A model generated the notes under the pieces. It worked only from the letters and a program-made list of their open reading frames with translations, searched no databases and was not told the origin of the DNA. A stretch of 64,000 nucleotides of DNA from Pachysolen tannophilus NRRL Y-2460. Taxonomy: Eukaryota > Ascomycota > Pichiomycetes > Alaninales > Pachysolenaceae. Numbering within the stretch: the stretch's first letter is position 1; each line of letters opens with the position of its first letter. Position numbers and translations under genes: made by a program. Of the stretch, positions 10,451 through 20,521 are shown in pieces. The stretch is taken from contig KV454011.1 of NCBI GenBank assembly GCA_001661245.1, positions 1,008,413 through 1,072,412 on the forward strand, written 5' to 3'.

Positions 10451-12217
10451 TTATTTACTACTGTAACCATCATAGAATCCTTCGATTATAGCGTATAATC
10501 CAAGAGCACCTGGATCTGGTAAACCGCCTTCTCTTCTAAGTTCTTTTTCATCGACATATGAAGCTCTACCAAATTTAGCTTTCATATTTTTTGTACTTTC
10601 TGCTCCTATTCTTGCAGCATGTTTAGCTTTAGCGAAATCACCATTTGTATCATAAAAAGTATCGATAAATGGTTGCAAAGTATCAATAATTGTTCTATCA
10701 CCTATTCTTGCTCTTGTATATTTGAATAATGAGTTGAGAGCTTGTTTCAAGGCTTCTTGCATACTTCCATCATCATTTGAATGTCTTAAAGAATGTGCTA
10801 AACTTGAAATGAAAATTGAATATAATCCACCAGAAGTACCACCCATATTACTTTCAACTATATCTGTAATTTGAACTAAAGATTGAACAATATCTTCAGT
10901 TTCTAAAGATTTGTCAGCAATTGCTTTTAAAATTGCATTAGCACCACTTGCTAAAGTTTCTCCACAATCTCCATCACCAGTTATAGTATCATAATGTGTG
11001 AGTTCAGATTCAACTTCCAATACAGCTTTCATACCTGATTTTAAGATTCTAATGTATGAATCAGGATTAACTTTTTTATTTGATTTAGCATTATCATAAT
11101 GGAATGGTGTTGCCTTTACGAAAATTTCTTCATCTTTTCTCTTTGGATCCCAAGAAGTGAAATGAGAATTCCATGCAGGAGCATCAGTAGGCAGGTCCAA
11201 TAATTCTAGTACTTCATCACCTCCAGCCTGGGTTGCATTCAATAAAGTAATGCTAAAACCATCACCATTTAAAGAAGTTGTGAAATGGCCACAATAAACT
11301 CTAACTGGTTTAATTTTATAACTTGAACTTAAATGATCAAGTATAGTTTTACAAATTGTATACATTTCCAAATTACTAGTACCACCTAAATTATTGACCA
11401 ATAATACAACATCATCTTTACTGGAATCAAATGAAACATAATGCCTATCTTCATCATCTGGAGATAACAAATAAGTTAATAATAAAGAAATTAATTCATT
11501 AATAGTTGGGATTGGTGAGATTCTTCTAACACCGGCTTCATTATGAATACCCATACCAATTTCAATTTCATCTTTACCCAAGAGATCAATGGTATCATCA
11601 ATATCTCTACCTGGGATAAGACAATGATCTAAACTAGCACCAATGGTAACAAGATTTTTCACAACTTTTCTACCAACACTTGCAACTTCTTTTAAATGTG
11701 AACCTTGAGCAGCCTTGGCACCCAAGACTTTATGAACCAATGCAGTCCCTGCTAAACCTCTTCTTCCAACCAACCCGTTCTTAGTCTTACCAACACTAAC
11801 ATCATCACCAACTAAAATCAATTCAATATTTGAATAACCTTCTGCTTTTGCTCTTTCAACAGCTAAACCAAAATGTAATACATCCCCTGTATAATTCTTA
11901 ACGATAACTACAGTTCCAGCCTTGGATTCCTTTGCTCTAATACCCGCCAAGATTTGCTTAGTGGAAGGAGAAGCAAAAGTACTACCTGCAACTGCAACAT
12001 CCAACAAACCATTCCCAACAAATCCAGCATGAAGCGGTTCATGACCAGAACCACCACCAGCTAATAACATCACTTTATCCTCCGAGGACTCGGCATTATA
12101 GCAGACTCTTTCATCTAGAATACATCTCAATAAAGGATTGGTTCTAGTTAAACCAATCAAATTAGACAAGACAATATCTTCATCTCCGTAATTCCATTGC
12201 TTTGTAGAAGGCGCCAT
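10451..12217 (-). CDS. DAK: Dihydroxyacetone kinase
   Basis: A 588-residue single-chain ATP-dependent dihydroxyacetone kinase. It turns dihydroxyacetone into dihydroxyacetone phosphate in the cytosol, which completes oxidative glycerol use and removes toxic dihydroxyacetone. The N-terminal DhaK domain (about 1-330) has LLAGGGSGHEPLHAGFVG and the substrate-binding His region GASLDHCLIPGR. The C-terminal DhaL nucleotide-binding domain (about 390-585) has TGDGDCGETLASGA and GGTSGGLYS. The length is normal for the family. One CTG codon occurs (ELLD-CTG-PTDAP). S. cerevisiae has two paralogues, so I do not choose between DAK1 and DAK2. The 3' half is repeated before the gap. The upstream region has a GC-richer block with CCAAT boxes and a Mig1-like site, compatible with carbon-source control. 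Confidence 0.93.
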   Translation of the reverse strand: MAPSTKQWNYGDEDIVLSNLIGLTRTNPLLRCILDERVCYNAESSEDKVMLLAGGGSGHEPLHAGFVGNGLLDVAVAGSTFASPSTKQILAGIRAKESKAGTVVIVKNYTGDVLHFGLAVERAKAEGYSNIELILVGDDVSVGKTKNGLVGRRGLAGTALVHKVLGAKAAQGSHLKEVASVGRKVVKNLVTIGASLDHCLIPGRDIDDTIDLLGKDEIEIGMGIHNEAGVRRISPIPTINELISLLLTYLLSPDDEDRHYVSFDSSKDDVVLLVNNLGGTSNLEMYTICKTILDHLSSSYKIKPVRVYCGHFTTSLNGDGFSITLLNATQAGGDEVLELLDLPTDAPAWNSHFTSWDPKRKDEEIFVKATPFHYDNAKSNKKVNPDSYIRILKSGMKAVLEVESELTHYDTITGDGDCGETLASGANAILKAIADKSLETEDIVQSLVQITDIVESNMGGTSGGLYSIFISSLAHSLRHSNDDGSMQEALKQALNSLFKYTRARIGDRTIIDTLQPFIDTFYDTNGDFAKAKHAARIGAESTKNMKAKFGRASYVDEKELRREGGLPDPGALGLYAIIEGFYDGYSSK

Positions 12218-12889
12218 TTTGCAAATTTAAAGAAAAAAAAAAAAAGAATTCAATTCCAATAGGGTGATGAATCAATGATTTATAAATATAAATATATATA
12301 TATATTTATAGATAGAAAGATAGATAGATAGATAGAAGATTTTATAACCGCCGTTAAATTAAATTGAATTGAATTGAATTAAATTTAACTATATACAAAC
12401 AAATATTATATGAAAAGAAATCAAAAAGATATCAACGCATCTATATATATTTGCGCACTAATTTTGTAATTGGACTGGGTTGCATAATGAATGATCTTTT
12501 TTGCTTGCAGAATACAGAGAGATCCGACAACAAGAGCCGGTAACCGACACGGTTGCATCGACACGTTTTGTGGGGGAGATGACAGTAGCTACATCTAACG
12601 ATTTTACTATTTTGCGGAGATCTAGAGCGCCATTGAGTAAGTGAGTAAGTGATTGAGCGGATCAGGCCATTGGAAACCGGCGATTGGCGATTAGCGATAG
12701 ATAGTTGCGTCAATTAATCGATTAAATCAATTAATAAGAGGGAATCTGGAAGATTAAAAATAGGTTCAGGTTTTATTTGTTGCCTTTAATTATGGGCAAG
12801 ATATTATTATTTAACCATATATGTATATTAAAAATATATATATATATATATATATATGTTATATACCATAAGATGCCGTATTTACAATA
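12218..12889. other. DAK promoter region with a GC-richer block
   Basis: 672 bases. Near the ATG it is AT-rich with (GATA)n and (TA)n. A block at about 12470-12720 is clearly less AT-rich. It contains two CCAAT boxes on the minus strand (12669-12673, 12683-12687), GTGGGG (12570-12575, Mig1-like on the plus strand) and the self-complementary CGGTAACCG. A 90-codon frame here is judged spurious. The distal end has a (TA)n tract at about 12834-12857 and the 3' end of the VPS70-like gene. Confidence 0.5.
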
Positions 12890-15376
12890 TTAGTTCAATT
12901 GTTTCGAAGTCCTTTTGACAATCTTTAAGATTATGCGTAACCATTTAACAGTCTCATCAAAGTCGAGGTCTTCAATTGCCTCATTTAAGCCTGGTAAAGT
13001 TTTAGGTTCGTAGCCAATGTACCTGTCACTGGCAAGAACGATATGCCTAAACCAAGGTCTATCTTTTAAACCGGGATAATATAAAAAGTTTCTATCGAAA
13101 TATTGTAATTTCTTATTAATTCCTTTGATGATAAAATATAGCTTAATTTTTTTCCAAAATGGAAGGTTCGGATTTTCCAGTTGAGCTTCATAAAAACTGG
13201 CTTCATTATCAAAAGAATAAGCAATTGAATTGAATTTGACAATAGATTTCTCAAGTTTCTTTATCAATTTAGATAGTTTTAAAATCTTGTGAGTTTTATC
13301 AAGATTACTGTTTTCATCTACCTGTTTTCCTTTCTTATGGCATTTTGAAATTGATATCAAATTGTTACTACTTGAATATGTGTTTTTAGTAATTTCATCA
13401 AGTTTATCATTTTCTTGCAAATCATCTTTTAAAGATAGCATGATTTGTCTATCTTTCCAATCTTCGGGAATTTTATCAATAGCTTCATCGTAATAATGTT
13501 TCAATTTCTCGGTATAATCACTCAATCTGAAACCAAGAACTGGTCTTTCAGATAATTGTAAAATGATTGAACCAAGATATTTAGCCATCAAGTTATGATA
13601 AACAAAATCTGGGTCACCGAAATTGGACATCCAGTAAAAAGAATCATAATTTGAATGATAATGATAAATTGAATCAGTGGATCTACGTGCAAACATCATA
13701 TCAAGTGATGGAATACCTAATCTCTCTTGGAAAACGTCGAAATCTGAACAAGCACCTAAATCATGAATAATATCACCCGATTCTTTGACAAAATGTTCAT
13801 ATAAAGTACCACCTTCTGGATAAGGTAAGTTCTTGGAAACATCTCTAATGAGATTATTTAACAATGGAGAAGAGCTAATGGTCAAGAGAGAACCAATTGC
13901 ACCAATATCCAAGTTCAAATAAGCAACAACTTTTTTCTGTAAATCTTTTTCCAAGTATTCGCCAAATTCAGTTGATCCCGATAAACCATATTCTTCACCA
14001 TCCCATGAAGCAAACATTATTGTTCTTTCAGGTTTCCAACCAATTTTCAACAATTCGTTAAAACCACGAATGATCTCAATCATGACGGAACTACCAGAAT
14101 TGGGATCACCAGCACCACCTTTTGTCCAAGAGTCCCTATGGTTTCCCAAGATAATAATCTCATCCTTCTTGTTTCCAACAATAGTTCCATAAACATTCCA
14201 TAAAGGTGTAATATTATAGATTTGATCACTGTACAAATTTAACTTAAAATTAGGATTAGGACCAACATAATAATCATAATCAGGTAAAGCTCCAACCCAA
14301 TCTTCACCACCAATTTTTTTTGATCTTATACCATGACCATTTAATTTGGATAAAATTGGTTTGATCTCTCTATAGCTGATAGTTAATACTGGAATTTCAC
14401 CAATGGCACCATGAGGATCTTCTCTTTCAATATTATCACCTTTTGATGGGAAGCCTGGAGTAGTTGGATCACCCGGCTGAAAGGTGATAAATTGAACCGA
14501 GCCTCTTTGAACACTACTAGGGTTTCTTGCAGGTCCATCGGGGTAAGTTTTATACCCATTCTCAGGAGTTATACCATTATCATCACCAGGATCTAAATAA
14601 AGTAACATACCAATAGCACCTGCTTCCTGAGCAAATTTTACCTTTAAACCACGAAATATGGCCCCATATCTTGCTATAGTAATTTTACCCTTAACATCAA
14701 CACCTTGAGACAGTAATAATTCAAAATCTTTCTTAGTACCATAATTGACATAAACATATTCCGCGGTAACGTTACCGTTTGCACCATATACCAAGAAAGT
14801 TGGAACTAATCCTTCTCCCGTAGTAGTTACATCTTGTTCCAATTGGTCTTCCTTCAAAGAAGGCTTATAAACCACTTCATCAACCTCTTTATCACTCTTA
14901 GTAGTTTTAATCAATTTTAAAGATTGCTCATTTGGATAGCTGACGTAAACGTCATAATCATCAATTTCAGTTTGTAAGCCATATTCTTTAAATTTTTTCT
15001 CAGTCCATTCAACAAGACCATAATTAGTTCCCAGTAAATGAGGTTCACTAGTATATTTCTGAGACCAATTACCACTTAAATTAGTTTCCAATGCTTTTAA
15101 GAAAGTATCAAATAATAAATCTTTATCTAAGTTGGAACTAGTAATATGATTAACTGAATTGCCTTTACCTTTAATCAAATTGGTAACAAAATTTTTATTA
15201 CAATTGCAAGAACCAAGACCAAAAAAAATTGGAGAAACCCAATGAAATTGACTGATAATTAAAAATGCCAATGAAAGGCCAATAACTAATTTTGAAATTA
15301 AGATTCTCTTCTTCAGTGAGAAAGAGTTCTTACTGTCTTCACCCGACAATGAGTAATACGGAAATTTTTCATTCAT
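12890..15376 (-). CDS. VPS70: Type II membrane M28 peptidase homologue (Vps70 / glutamate carboxypeptidase II family)
   Basis: 828 residues. A basic cytosolic N-terminus is followed by one membrane helix (about 30-55) and then a lumenal part: a PA (protease-associated) insert with VDVKGKITIARYG, an M28 zinc-peptidase fold and a transferrin-receptor-like helical domain. The di-zinc site looks complete: His in GNHRDSW (about 413), Asp in GAGDPNSG, a Glu pair in SWDGEEYGL (about 458), Asp in YLNLDIGA and His in YHSNYDSFYW (about 575). It may therefore be an active exopeptidase, unlike some transferrin-receptor-like relatives. Yeast relatives (Vps70, Tre1/Tre2) act in vacuolar protein and transporter sorting. 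The intact site favours Vps70, but the paralogue is uncertain. The start is the first ATG; 15 upstream bases in frame lack one. The motif PHL-CTG-GT is PHLAGT in relatives, which is key evidence for CUG read as alanine. Confidence 0.8.
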   Translation of the reverse strand: MNEKFPYYSLSGEDSKNSFSLKKRILISKLVIGLSLAFLIISQFHWVSPIFFGLGSCNCNKNFVTNLIKGKGNSVNHITSSNLDKDLLFDTFLKALETNLSGNWSQKYTSEPHLLGTNYGLVEWTEKKFKEYGLQTEIDDYDVYVSYPNEQSLKLIKTTKSDKEVDEVVYKPSLKEDQLEQDVTTTGEGLVPTFLVYGANGNVTAEYVYVNYGTKKDFELLLSQGVDVKGKITIARYGAIFRGLKVKFAQEAGAIGMLLYLDPGDDNGITPENGYKTYPDGPARNPSSVQRGSVQFITFQPGDPTTPGFPSKGDNIEREDPHGAIGEIPVLTISYREIKPILSKLNGHGIRSKKIGGEDWVGALPDYDYYVGPNPNFKLNLYSDQIYNITPLWNVYGTIVGNKKDEIIILGNHRDSWTKGGAGDPNSGSSVMIEIIRGFNELLKIGWKPERTIMFASWDGEEYGLSGSTEFGEYLEKDLQKKVVAYLNLDIGAIGSLLTISSSPLLNNLIRDVSKNLPYPEGGTLYEHFVKESGDIIHDLGACSDFDVFQERLGIPSLDMMFARRSTDSIYHYHSNYDSFYWMSNFGDPDFVYHNLMAKYLGSIILQLSERPVLGFRLSDYTEKLKHYYDEAIDKIPEDWKDRQIMLSLKDDLQENDKLDEITKNTYSSSNNLISISKCHKKGKQVDENSNLDKTHKILKLSKLIKKLEKSIVKFNSIAYSFDNEASFYEAQLENPNLPFWKKIKLYFIIKGINKKLQYFDRNFLYYPGLKDRPWFRHIVLASDRYIGYEPKTLPGLNEAIEDLDFDETVKWLRIILKIVKRTSKQLN

Positions 15377-15881
15377 TTTGTTCAATATCAACTATTGAAT
15401 TAAAAAATAACCAACAAGCCATCGGATGGAAATGATATTCAGGTTAAATAGTGTATTTCAAAATCAAGATGGGGTGATAAGCTACTATTGTCGTTTCCGC
15501 TAAAGATTTGTCTGCAATTTCTTTTAATGTAATATGCAACTCGGATTTAAAAGCTCCAGCCGCACGAGTTCAAAACTAATAAATCCAAAGAAAGCTTTAA
15601 CAACCAACATTTTTTACAATTCAATCAAAATAAAAAGTACAAATTAAAACAAGAATAGAAAGGAAATAAACAAACAAAATAATAATAAGAAAAATGCAGT
15701 CTGTAAACTGTTAGGTACATCAAAGTATTATAGGAACAATATGAAATGAAAACAAAAATAGTAAAAAGATAAAAAAAAAAATAAATTAACAAACTACTAG
15801 TTTTTCTTTTTTCCATATTTTAAAAAAAATCCTTCTATGAATGAAAAATTCATATAGTCTATTTATACTTATACTCTAGTT
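15377..15881. other. Intergenic VPS70-like promoter / SPA2 3' region
   Basis: 505 bases, AT-rich. About 170 bases before the VPS70-like ATG the words CCAGCCGCACGAG form a small GC island. The rest is poly-A/T. No supported gene is seen; a 63-codon hydrophobic frame is low-complexity. Confidence 0.45.
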
Positions 15882-18800
15882 TTATTGTTTTAATCTAGCA
15901 TCCAACACTTCAATTTCTTGTTTCAAACTAGCTTCCTCAACCGACTTTACTAATTCTTTAGTACTCTTGGCCACATCAAATGCAATACCTGCTAATCTTT
16001 GTTTGAAATTTTTATCAGCATAATCACCATCAGAAGTCTTTGGATTACTTGCACACAAAATCTCCATTCTTCTACTGCAGTCCTCTAAATTCTGTACCAC
16101 CCAAGTACCATGCTCTTTCAATTGAATGTTTCTAGTTTGGTTCATTGATATATTTGTAGCCTCAGTCATTTGTCCAACAACAATATTGATGGCTTCTGCA
16201 CCTTCACGTAATAATCCTCTTGTAGAATCCTGCTTCTTAATTGCTGTCAATAAAGTTTGAATGGTAGAAATTACTTTCATTGTTTGATGTTCCAAATATA
16301 ACAACACTTCATTTAAAGTATTATCTGGATTTGAAATATTAAACTCTTCAATTTTGAAATTTGCTGCAGCTACAGACTTGCTGGTACTAGGTTCGGAATC
16401 ATTATTAACAACATTGTCCGAGTGAGTTGCAGAAGCTTTATTATTCTCAGAGTATGGATTTTGAGAATATTGTTGCTGCGGCACTGGTTCATATGAACCA
16501 TTATCATGTTGAAATTTTTTGTTCAATTTGGACTGCAGCAGTTGTGATTGTGATACTAAATTTCCTGAATCAGCAGTGGTATTCATGTTATTTAAGGTAG
16601 ACTTACTAGTTGGTAATTCAAATGTATGTTGAGAAGAAGGTAAATCATCTGAAATTTGCGAATCAGCGCTTCTCTTAGTATTAACCAGGTTATTAGATCT
16701 TATAGATTTCTTTAAATCATCATAAGTTTGCTCTGCAATTACATCGGCATCAATATTAGCATTGACATTAGCATTAGCATTAGCATTTGCATTTGCATCA
16801 GCATTAGCACTGGTGTTAGTGTTAGTGTTAGTGTTAGTTTGATCACCATTATTTTGACCATTCTTATTTTTAATTTCATTTTCTTTATTTTCAATGCTTG
16901 TAGTTGAAGTTTTACTTTCAATTTCAGCTAAGCTTGATCTTCTTCTAGCACCAAATTTTTCAAACCCATCAGTGGTGATAATTTTAGAACCTGAATATGG
17001 TGACTTCTTTGTAGCGGAATTAACCTCAGCAGATTCTGGGGACTCAAATTGTTTAACCTTCAGTAAAATATTTTTAGAAGTAAAAGTTTGGGAACTTCTT
17101 TGACCACTTGCAGGTCTACTAGGAGGTGAAATATAAGAACCGTCATTATTCAGGTCCGATGCTGTGGAAAATTTCGAAGCTAATGAAGCAATACCAGAAC
17201 CTTTAGTAAATTTTGGAGAATCTGGTGTTCTTGGATCATCATTATTATTATTGCTAGTACCACCAATGTTTGAAGTTTTCAAAGATAACCCACTTACTCC
17301 CAAACCATTTTCTCGCTTAACGTTGCTACTAAATTCTGATTGAGAAGGAGACATAACTCTAATTGGTGCAACTTTTGAACCCATTGGCCTAGTGATAACA
17401 TTATCAGATGAAAGTTTAGAAGTGGAAGCAGATGGAGAATTTAATCTTTCAATCATCTTCAATGGTCTAACAGGAGATGCAGCAGAATCATTATTTTCAA
17501 ATTTGGTTGGATTCATAAAAGATGGAGTTTCAACAGATAGGTTCAAGTTCCCATATTTGGAATTGTTTTTGGTGTTGTTACTAGTGGTGGCAGCAGTCTT
17601 GTTGTTTTTCAAGTCACCACCACTACCAATAATATCAGATGATTGAATCTTGGCAAATTTAACCAAGTCACAAACAGATAGTGCAACTTCGTTGACTGCA
17701 ACATTAACAACTAACAAGGGCAAGATTGGGCTACTTGTCATATAATAGCGAGCAACAGTTACACAGTGACTGGCCGCTGCTTTACAAAGTGCAGTTAAAT
17801 CGGTAATAGAATTGTTTTCACTATCAACCTCACCACAAATTGCGCTTGCTTTAGTAACAATTGAAGTAATGCTTGTATATAGGATATCAACATCAAAGTC
17901 ATTACCATTAACAAGTAAATAAAATAATTCAAGTGATGATTGAAAATCTGAAATTGCTTTTGAAGAAATTAAACCTTGTTCAGTAATATAAGGTTTTAAT
18001 TCATTTTCTGATAAGTCTGCTTTTATCAATTCATCATTAATCTTTTCAGAACGAGATTTTTCATATCTTCTTTGCCATTTCAAAATTTGAGCTTTATAAT
18101 TTTCTTCATTTTTCTCATCATCAACAATTGATTTATTATCAATTTCTCCATTTACAAGAGCTTCTAATTTTTCTTGTAATTTTTCTAAACGAGTATTATC
18201 ATCAAAAGTTTTATTATCTTTATTTACTAATGATCCTGATTGTTGTAAAGAAGTTTGTCTTGCCTTTAAATTTTCATTTTCTTGTTTAATTTTATTATAA
18301 TTTTCTTCTAAAGAACTATGTTCATTTAATATAACTGAATGAGTTTTCTGTAAAGCATCAAATTGATCTTTAATATTATTATACTCTTCATTACCCATCA
18401 GTTTATTTCTTGAAAAATTTTCAAGTTTGGTATTTAATTGTGAAATAATATCATCTTTTGATTGGGTTTGATCATGATAATTCATAACTTGATTTTCTAA
18501 ATCTTGAACTCTACTTAGTAATGCCGAGTTTTCAGATTTTAAAATTTCCAGAGTTTCATTTGAATTCTTAAGTTCAGTCTTTGATAAAGCCAATAAACGT
18601 TCTAATTCAGTAATTTTATCATCCATCTTAGTTCCTTCTTGTAATAACATTTGAATTTCTCTATCTTTATCAATACCATTGGCAACTCCACGTTTGGTTG
18701 AAGATATTGAAGATGAATTTTTTAAATGACTTTTAAAATTTTTACTTTGAGGACTTTGATTAATATTATGGGCATGATCAGGTGAAGAAAATCCTGATTG

Positions 18801-19613
18801 TGCCTGAGATTGCGCCTGAGCTTGAGCTTGAGCTTGAGTGTTTGCAGCACGCTGTGGAGAGTATGGGGGTATCTCATCATCTTGTTCATGTTGTTCGTCT
18901 TCCCTATCTACTTCATTATCATTATCTTCTTCATCACTTGACCAAGCCATTGTTGCCTTTGTAGGAATAACAGTTTTCGAATGAATACCATGTTGAGAAG
19001 CCAGTGACAGGAACCCATTCAGATCTTCTAATGAAGGACGAGAAGAATTTTTTTTACTATTAACATCCCTTTCAGCAGGGGTTTCATCATCAGGTTGATT
19101 TTCATCAAAATGATCCAGGTCAATAATACTTGATGTTTGAATAGGTTCAAACTTTCCTTCTTGTACCAGTTTATTCTTTTCATCATTCGTCTCTTTAAGA
19201 AAAGGCTGTGTAGTGGCAGTATCATGTAATCCTCTTCTTTCAATCTCAAACAATATATCATTAACCAAATCTTTAAATCTTTGTGCGGGCAATGAAGCCA
19301 ATTTTTTCCTAGCTTGATTTCTCTTTGGATGGAAATTATCCCTAGGCAATAAATGATCTGGTTCTTCTCTTGATTCATTTATTCTTCTTTGTAATTCATC
19401 ATAAACATCAGTACTTAACTCTATAAATTGTGCTTGTGATAATTTTAACAATTTTTCTCTAGCCTTAATAGCCCTTGAAGAAGTTACTCTTGGAGCGTTA
19501 GTCTTATCAAACGAAACATCTATAAATTGTTTTAAGCTCTTATGATGCTTCAATATTTCTTTTTGGACCTCTGGATTATCCAAAGAATTGGTCTTTTCTG
19601 AAGACATAGTCAT
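15882..19613 (-). CDS. SPA2: Polarisome scaffold protein Spa2 (or paralogue Sph1)
   Basis: About 1243 residues. The N-terminus has two Spa2 homology domain I (GIT-type) repeats at roughly residues 45-75 and 100-125 (AREKLLKLSQAQFIELS and ARKKLASLPAQRFKDL). A central coiled coil (about 330-520) follows. A conserved helical block around residues 560-660 contains LTALCKAAASHCVTVARYYM. A long Ser/Asn-rich linker precedes a C-terminal helical domain (EVLLYLEHQTMKVIST ... QNLEDCSRRMEIL). Spa2 anchors the polarisome (formin Bni1, Pea2, Bud6) and MAPK components at growing tips. Low-complexity runs of Gln-Ala, Thr-Asn and Asn-Ala come from hexanucleotide repeats in the linker. Either of two nearby in-frame ATGs (19613, 19607) could be the start. 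An earlier ATG at 19631 would add only MYIYIY from a (TA)n tract. Confidence 0.88.
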   Translation of the reverse strand: MTMSSEKTNSLDNPEVQKEILKHHKSLKQFIDVSFDKTNAPRVTSSRAIKAREKLLKLSQAQFIELSTDVYDELQRRINESREEPDHLLPRDNFHPKRNQARKKLASLPAQRFKDLVNDILFEIERRGLHDTATTQPFLKETNDEKNKLVQEGKFEPIQTSSIIDLDHFDENQPDDETPAERDVNSKKNSSRPSLEDLNGFLSLASQHGIHSKTVIPTKATMAWSSDEEDNDNEVDREDEQHEQDDEIPPYSPQRAANTQAQAQAQAQSQAQSGFSSPDHAHNINQSPQSKNFKSHLKNSSSISSTKRGVANGIDKDREIQMLLQEGTKMDDKITELERLLALSKTELKNSNETLEILKSENSALLSRVQDLENQVMNYHDQTQSKDDIISQLNTKLENFSRNKLMGNEEYNNIKDQFDALQKTHSVILNEHSSLEENYNKIKQENENLKARQTSLQQSGSLVNKDNKTFDDNTRLEKLQEKLEALVNGEIDNKSIVDDEKNEENYKAQILKWQRRYEKSRSEKINDELIKADLSENELKPYITEQGLISSKAISDFQSSLELFYLLVNGNDFDVDILYTSITSIVTKASAICGEVDSENNSITDLTALCKAAASHCVTVARYYMTSSPILPLLVVNVAVNEVALSVCDLVKFAKIQSSDIIGSGGDLKNNKTAATTSNNTKNNSKYGNLNLSVETPSFMNPTKFENNDSAASPVRPLKMIERLNSPSASTSKLSSDNVITRPMGSKVAPIRVMSPSQSEFSSNVKRENGLGVSGLSLKTSNIGGTSNNNNDDPRTPDSPKFTKGSGIASLASKFSTASDLNNDGSYISPPSRPASGQRSSQTFTSKNILLKVKQFESPESAEVNSATKKSPYSGSKIITTDGFEKFGARRRSSLAEIESKTSTTSIENKENEIKNKNGQNNGDQTNTNTNTNTSANADANANANANANVNANIDADVIAEQTYDDLKKSIRSNNLVNTKRSADSQISDDLPSSQHTFELPTSKSTLNNMNTTADSGNLVSQSQLLQSKLNKKFQHDNGSYEPVPQQQYSQNPYSENNKASATHSDNVVNNDSEPSTSKSVAAANFKIEEFNISNPDNTLNEVLLYLEHQTMKVISTIQTLLTAIKKQDSTRGLLREGAEAINIVVGQMTEATNISMNQTRNIQLKEHGTWVVQNLEDCSRRMEILCASNPKTSDGDYADKNFKQRLAGIAFDVAKSTKELVKSVEEASLKQEIEVLDARLKQ
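16741..16840 (-). repeat. Coding hexanucleotide repeats in SPA2 (Asn-Ala and Asn-Thr runs)
   Basis: Imperfect hexanucleotide units (ATTAGC/ATTTGC-like and GTTAGT on the plus strand) encode alternating Asn-Ala and then Thr-Asn in the Spa2 linker. Such tracts vary in length between strains. Confidence 0.75.
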
Positions 19614-20521
19614 ATATATATATATATACAAATATATATATATATATATATGTATGTTATGTAAATTATATTAACAAAAAAACAAAGGAAAACTTTAATA
19701 ACTAATCTCTAAAAGTATTAATTCATTAACAAACAATGACGCCTGATATTTCTAATGTTTGTTTAAAAAAAAAAAAAAAAAGAGAGACAGTAGAAAAAAA
19801 TACCTTCTCTTCACTTTTTAATTCTATTTTCTTTTTGTCTTGACTTTTCTATCTATGTTTGTTAACAAATAATAAACAAAACAAAACTAATTTAATTGAG
19901 AGAAATCAGATCAACTTTAAACACGTCCCCTTTCAAAAAGGCGTTTTTATTTTATTTTTTTTTTTCTATTTTTTTTTTTGTTTGACCACAAAAACGCAAA
20001 AACGCAAAAACGCAAAAAAAAAAACAAAAAAAAAAAAACACAGAAAAATTTGTTACGCGCGCACACTACCAAACGACTAATTAAATGAACTTTCGTTATA
20101 GTAGTAATAAATTGTATGTATGTATGTATAGTAGGTAAATAAAGAGTTAAGTGATTTGTTTCTATATACAAAAGATGAATGAATAACTATATAATTTAAT
20201 AAAAGAAGAAAGAAAAAAAAAAAGGAATCAAGAAACACGGTAATGAGAATTAGAAAAATTAATTCATGTTTATAAGCAATCTTTATTTGTTTTTGTTTTT
20301 TTAACTTGTGCCTTGAATCTTGTTCTTCTCTTGTGTTTATGCTTATATTCTATTTCAAGCTTAACTCTGCCACTTTATGCTTTTTTTTTATTTTTCTTTT
20401 TTTTTTTGTTTTTTTAAATTAATTTTTTTTGTTCTTCTTCTTCTTTCTTTCTTTCTTTGGCTTAGATTTGTTCTACTATCTAAGAACGAAAAATATTGAA
20501 AATAGTTTAGTTTACTTTAAT
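19614..20521. other. SPA2 promoter / MRPL15 3' region
   Basis: 908 bases. It contains (TA)n at 19612-19651, poly-A and poly-T runs, three AAAACGC units at about 19987-20008, the GC island ACGCGCGCACACTACC at about 20055-20070, and (GTAT)n near 20113-20127. Two overlapping frames of 73-74 codons are low-complexity and are not accepted as genes. Confidence 0.5.

Noticed and set aside
12441-12713. 90-codon minus-strand frame in the GC-richer block
   Set aside because: It has CxxC-like spacing by chance, but composition and position fit a promoter better. Nothing recognisable.
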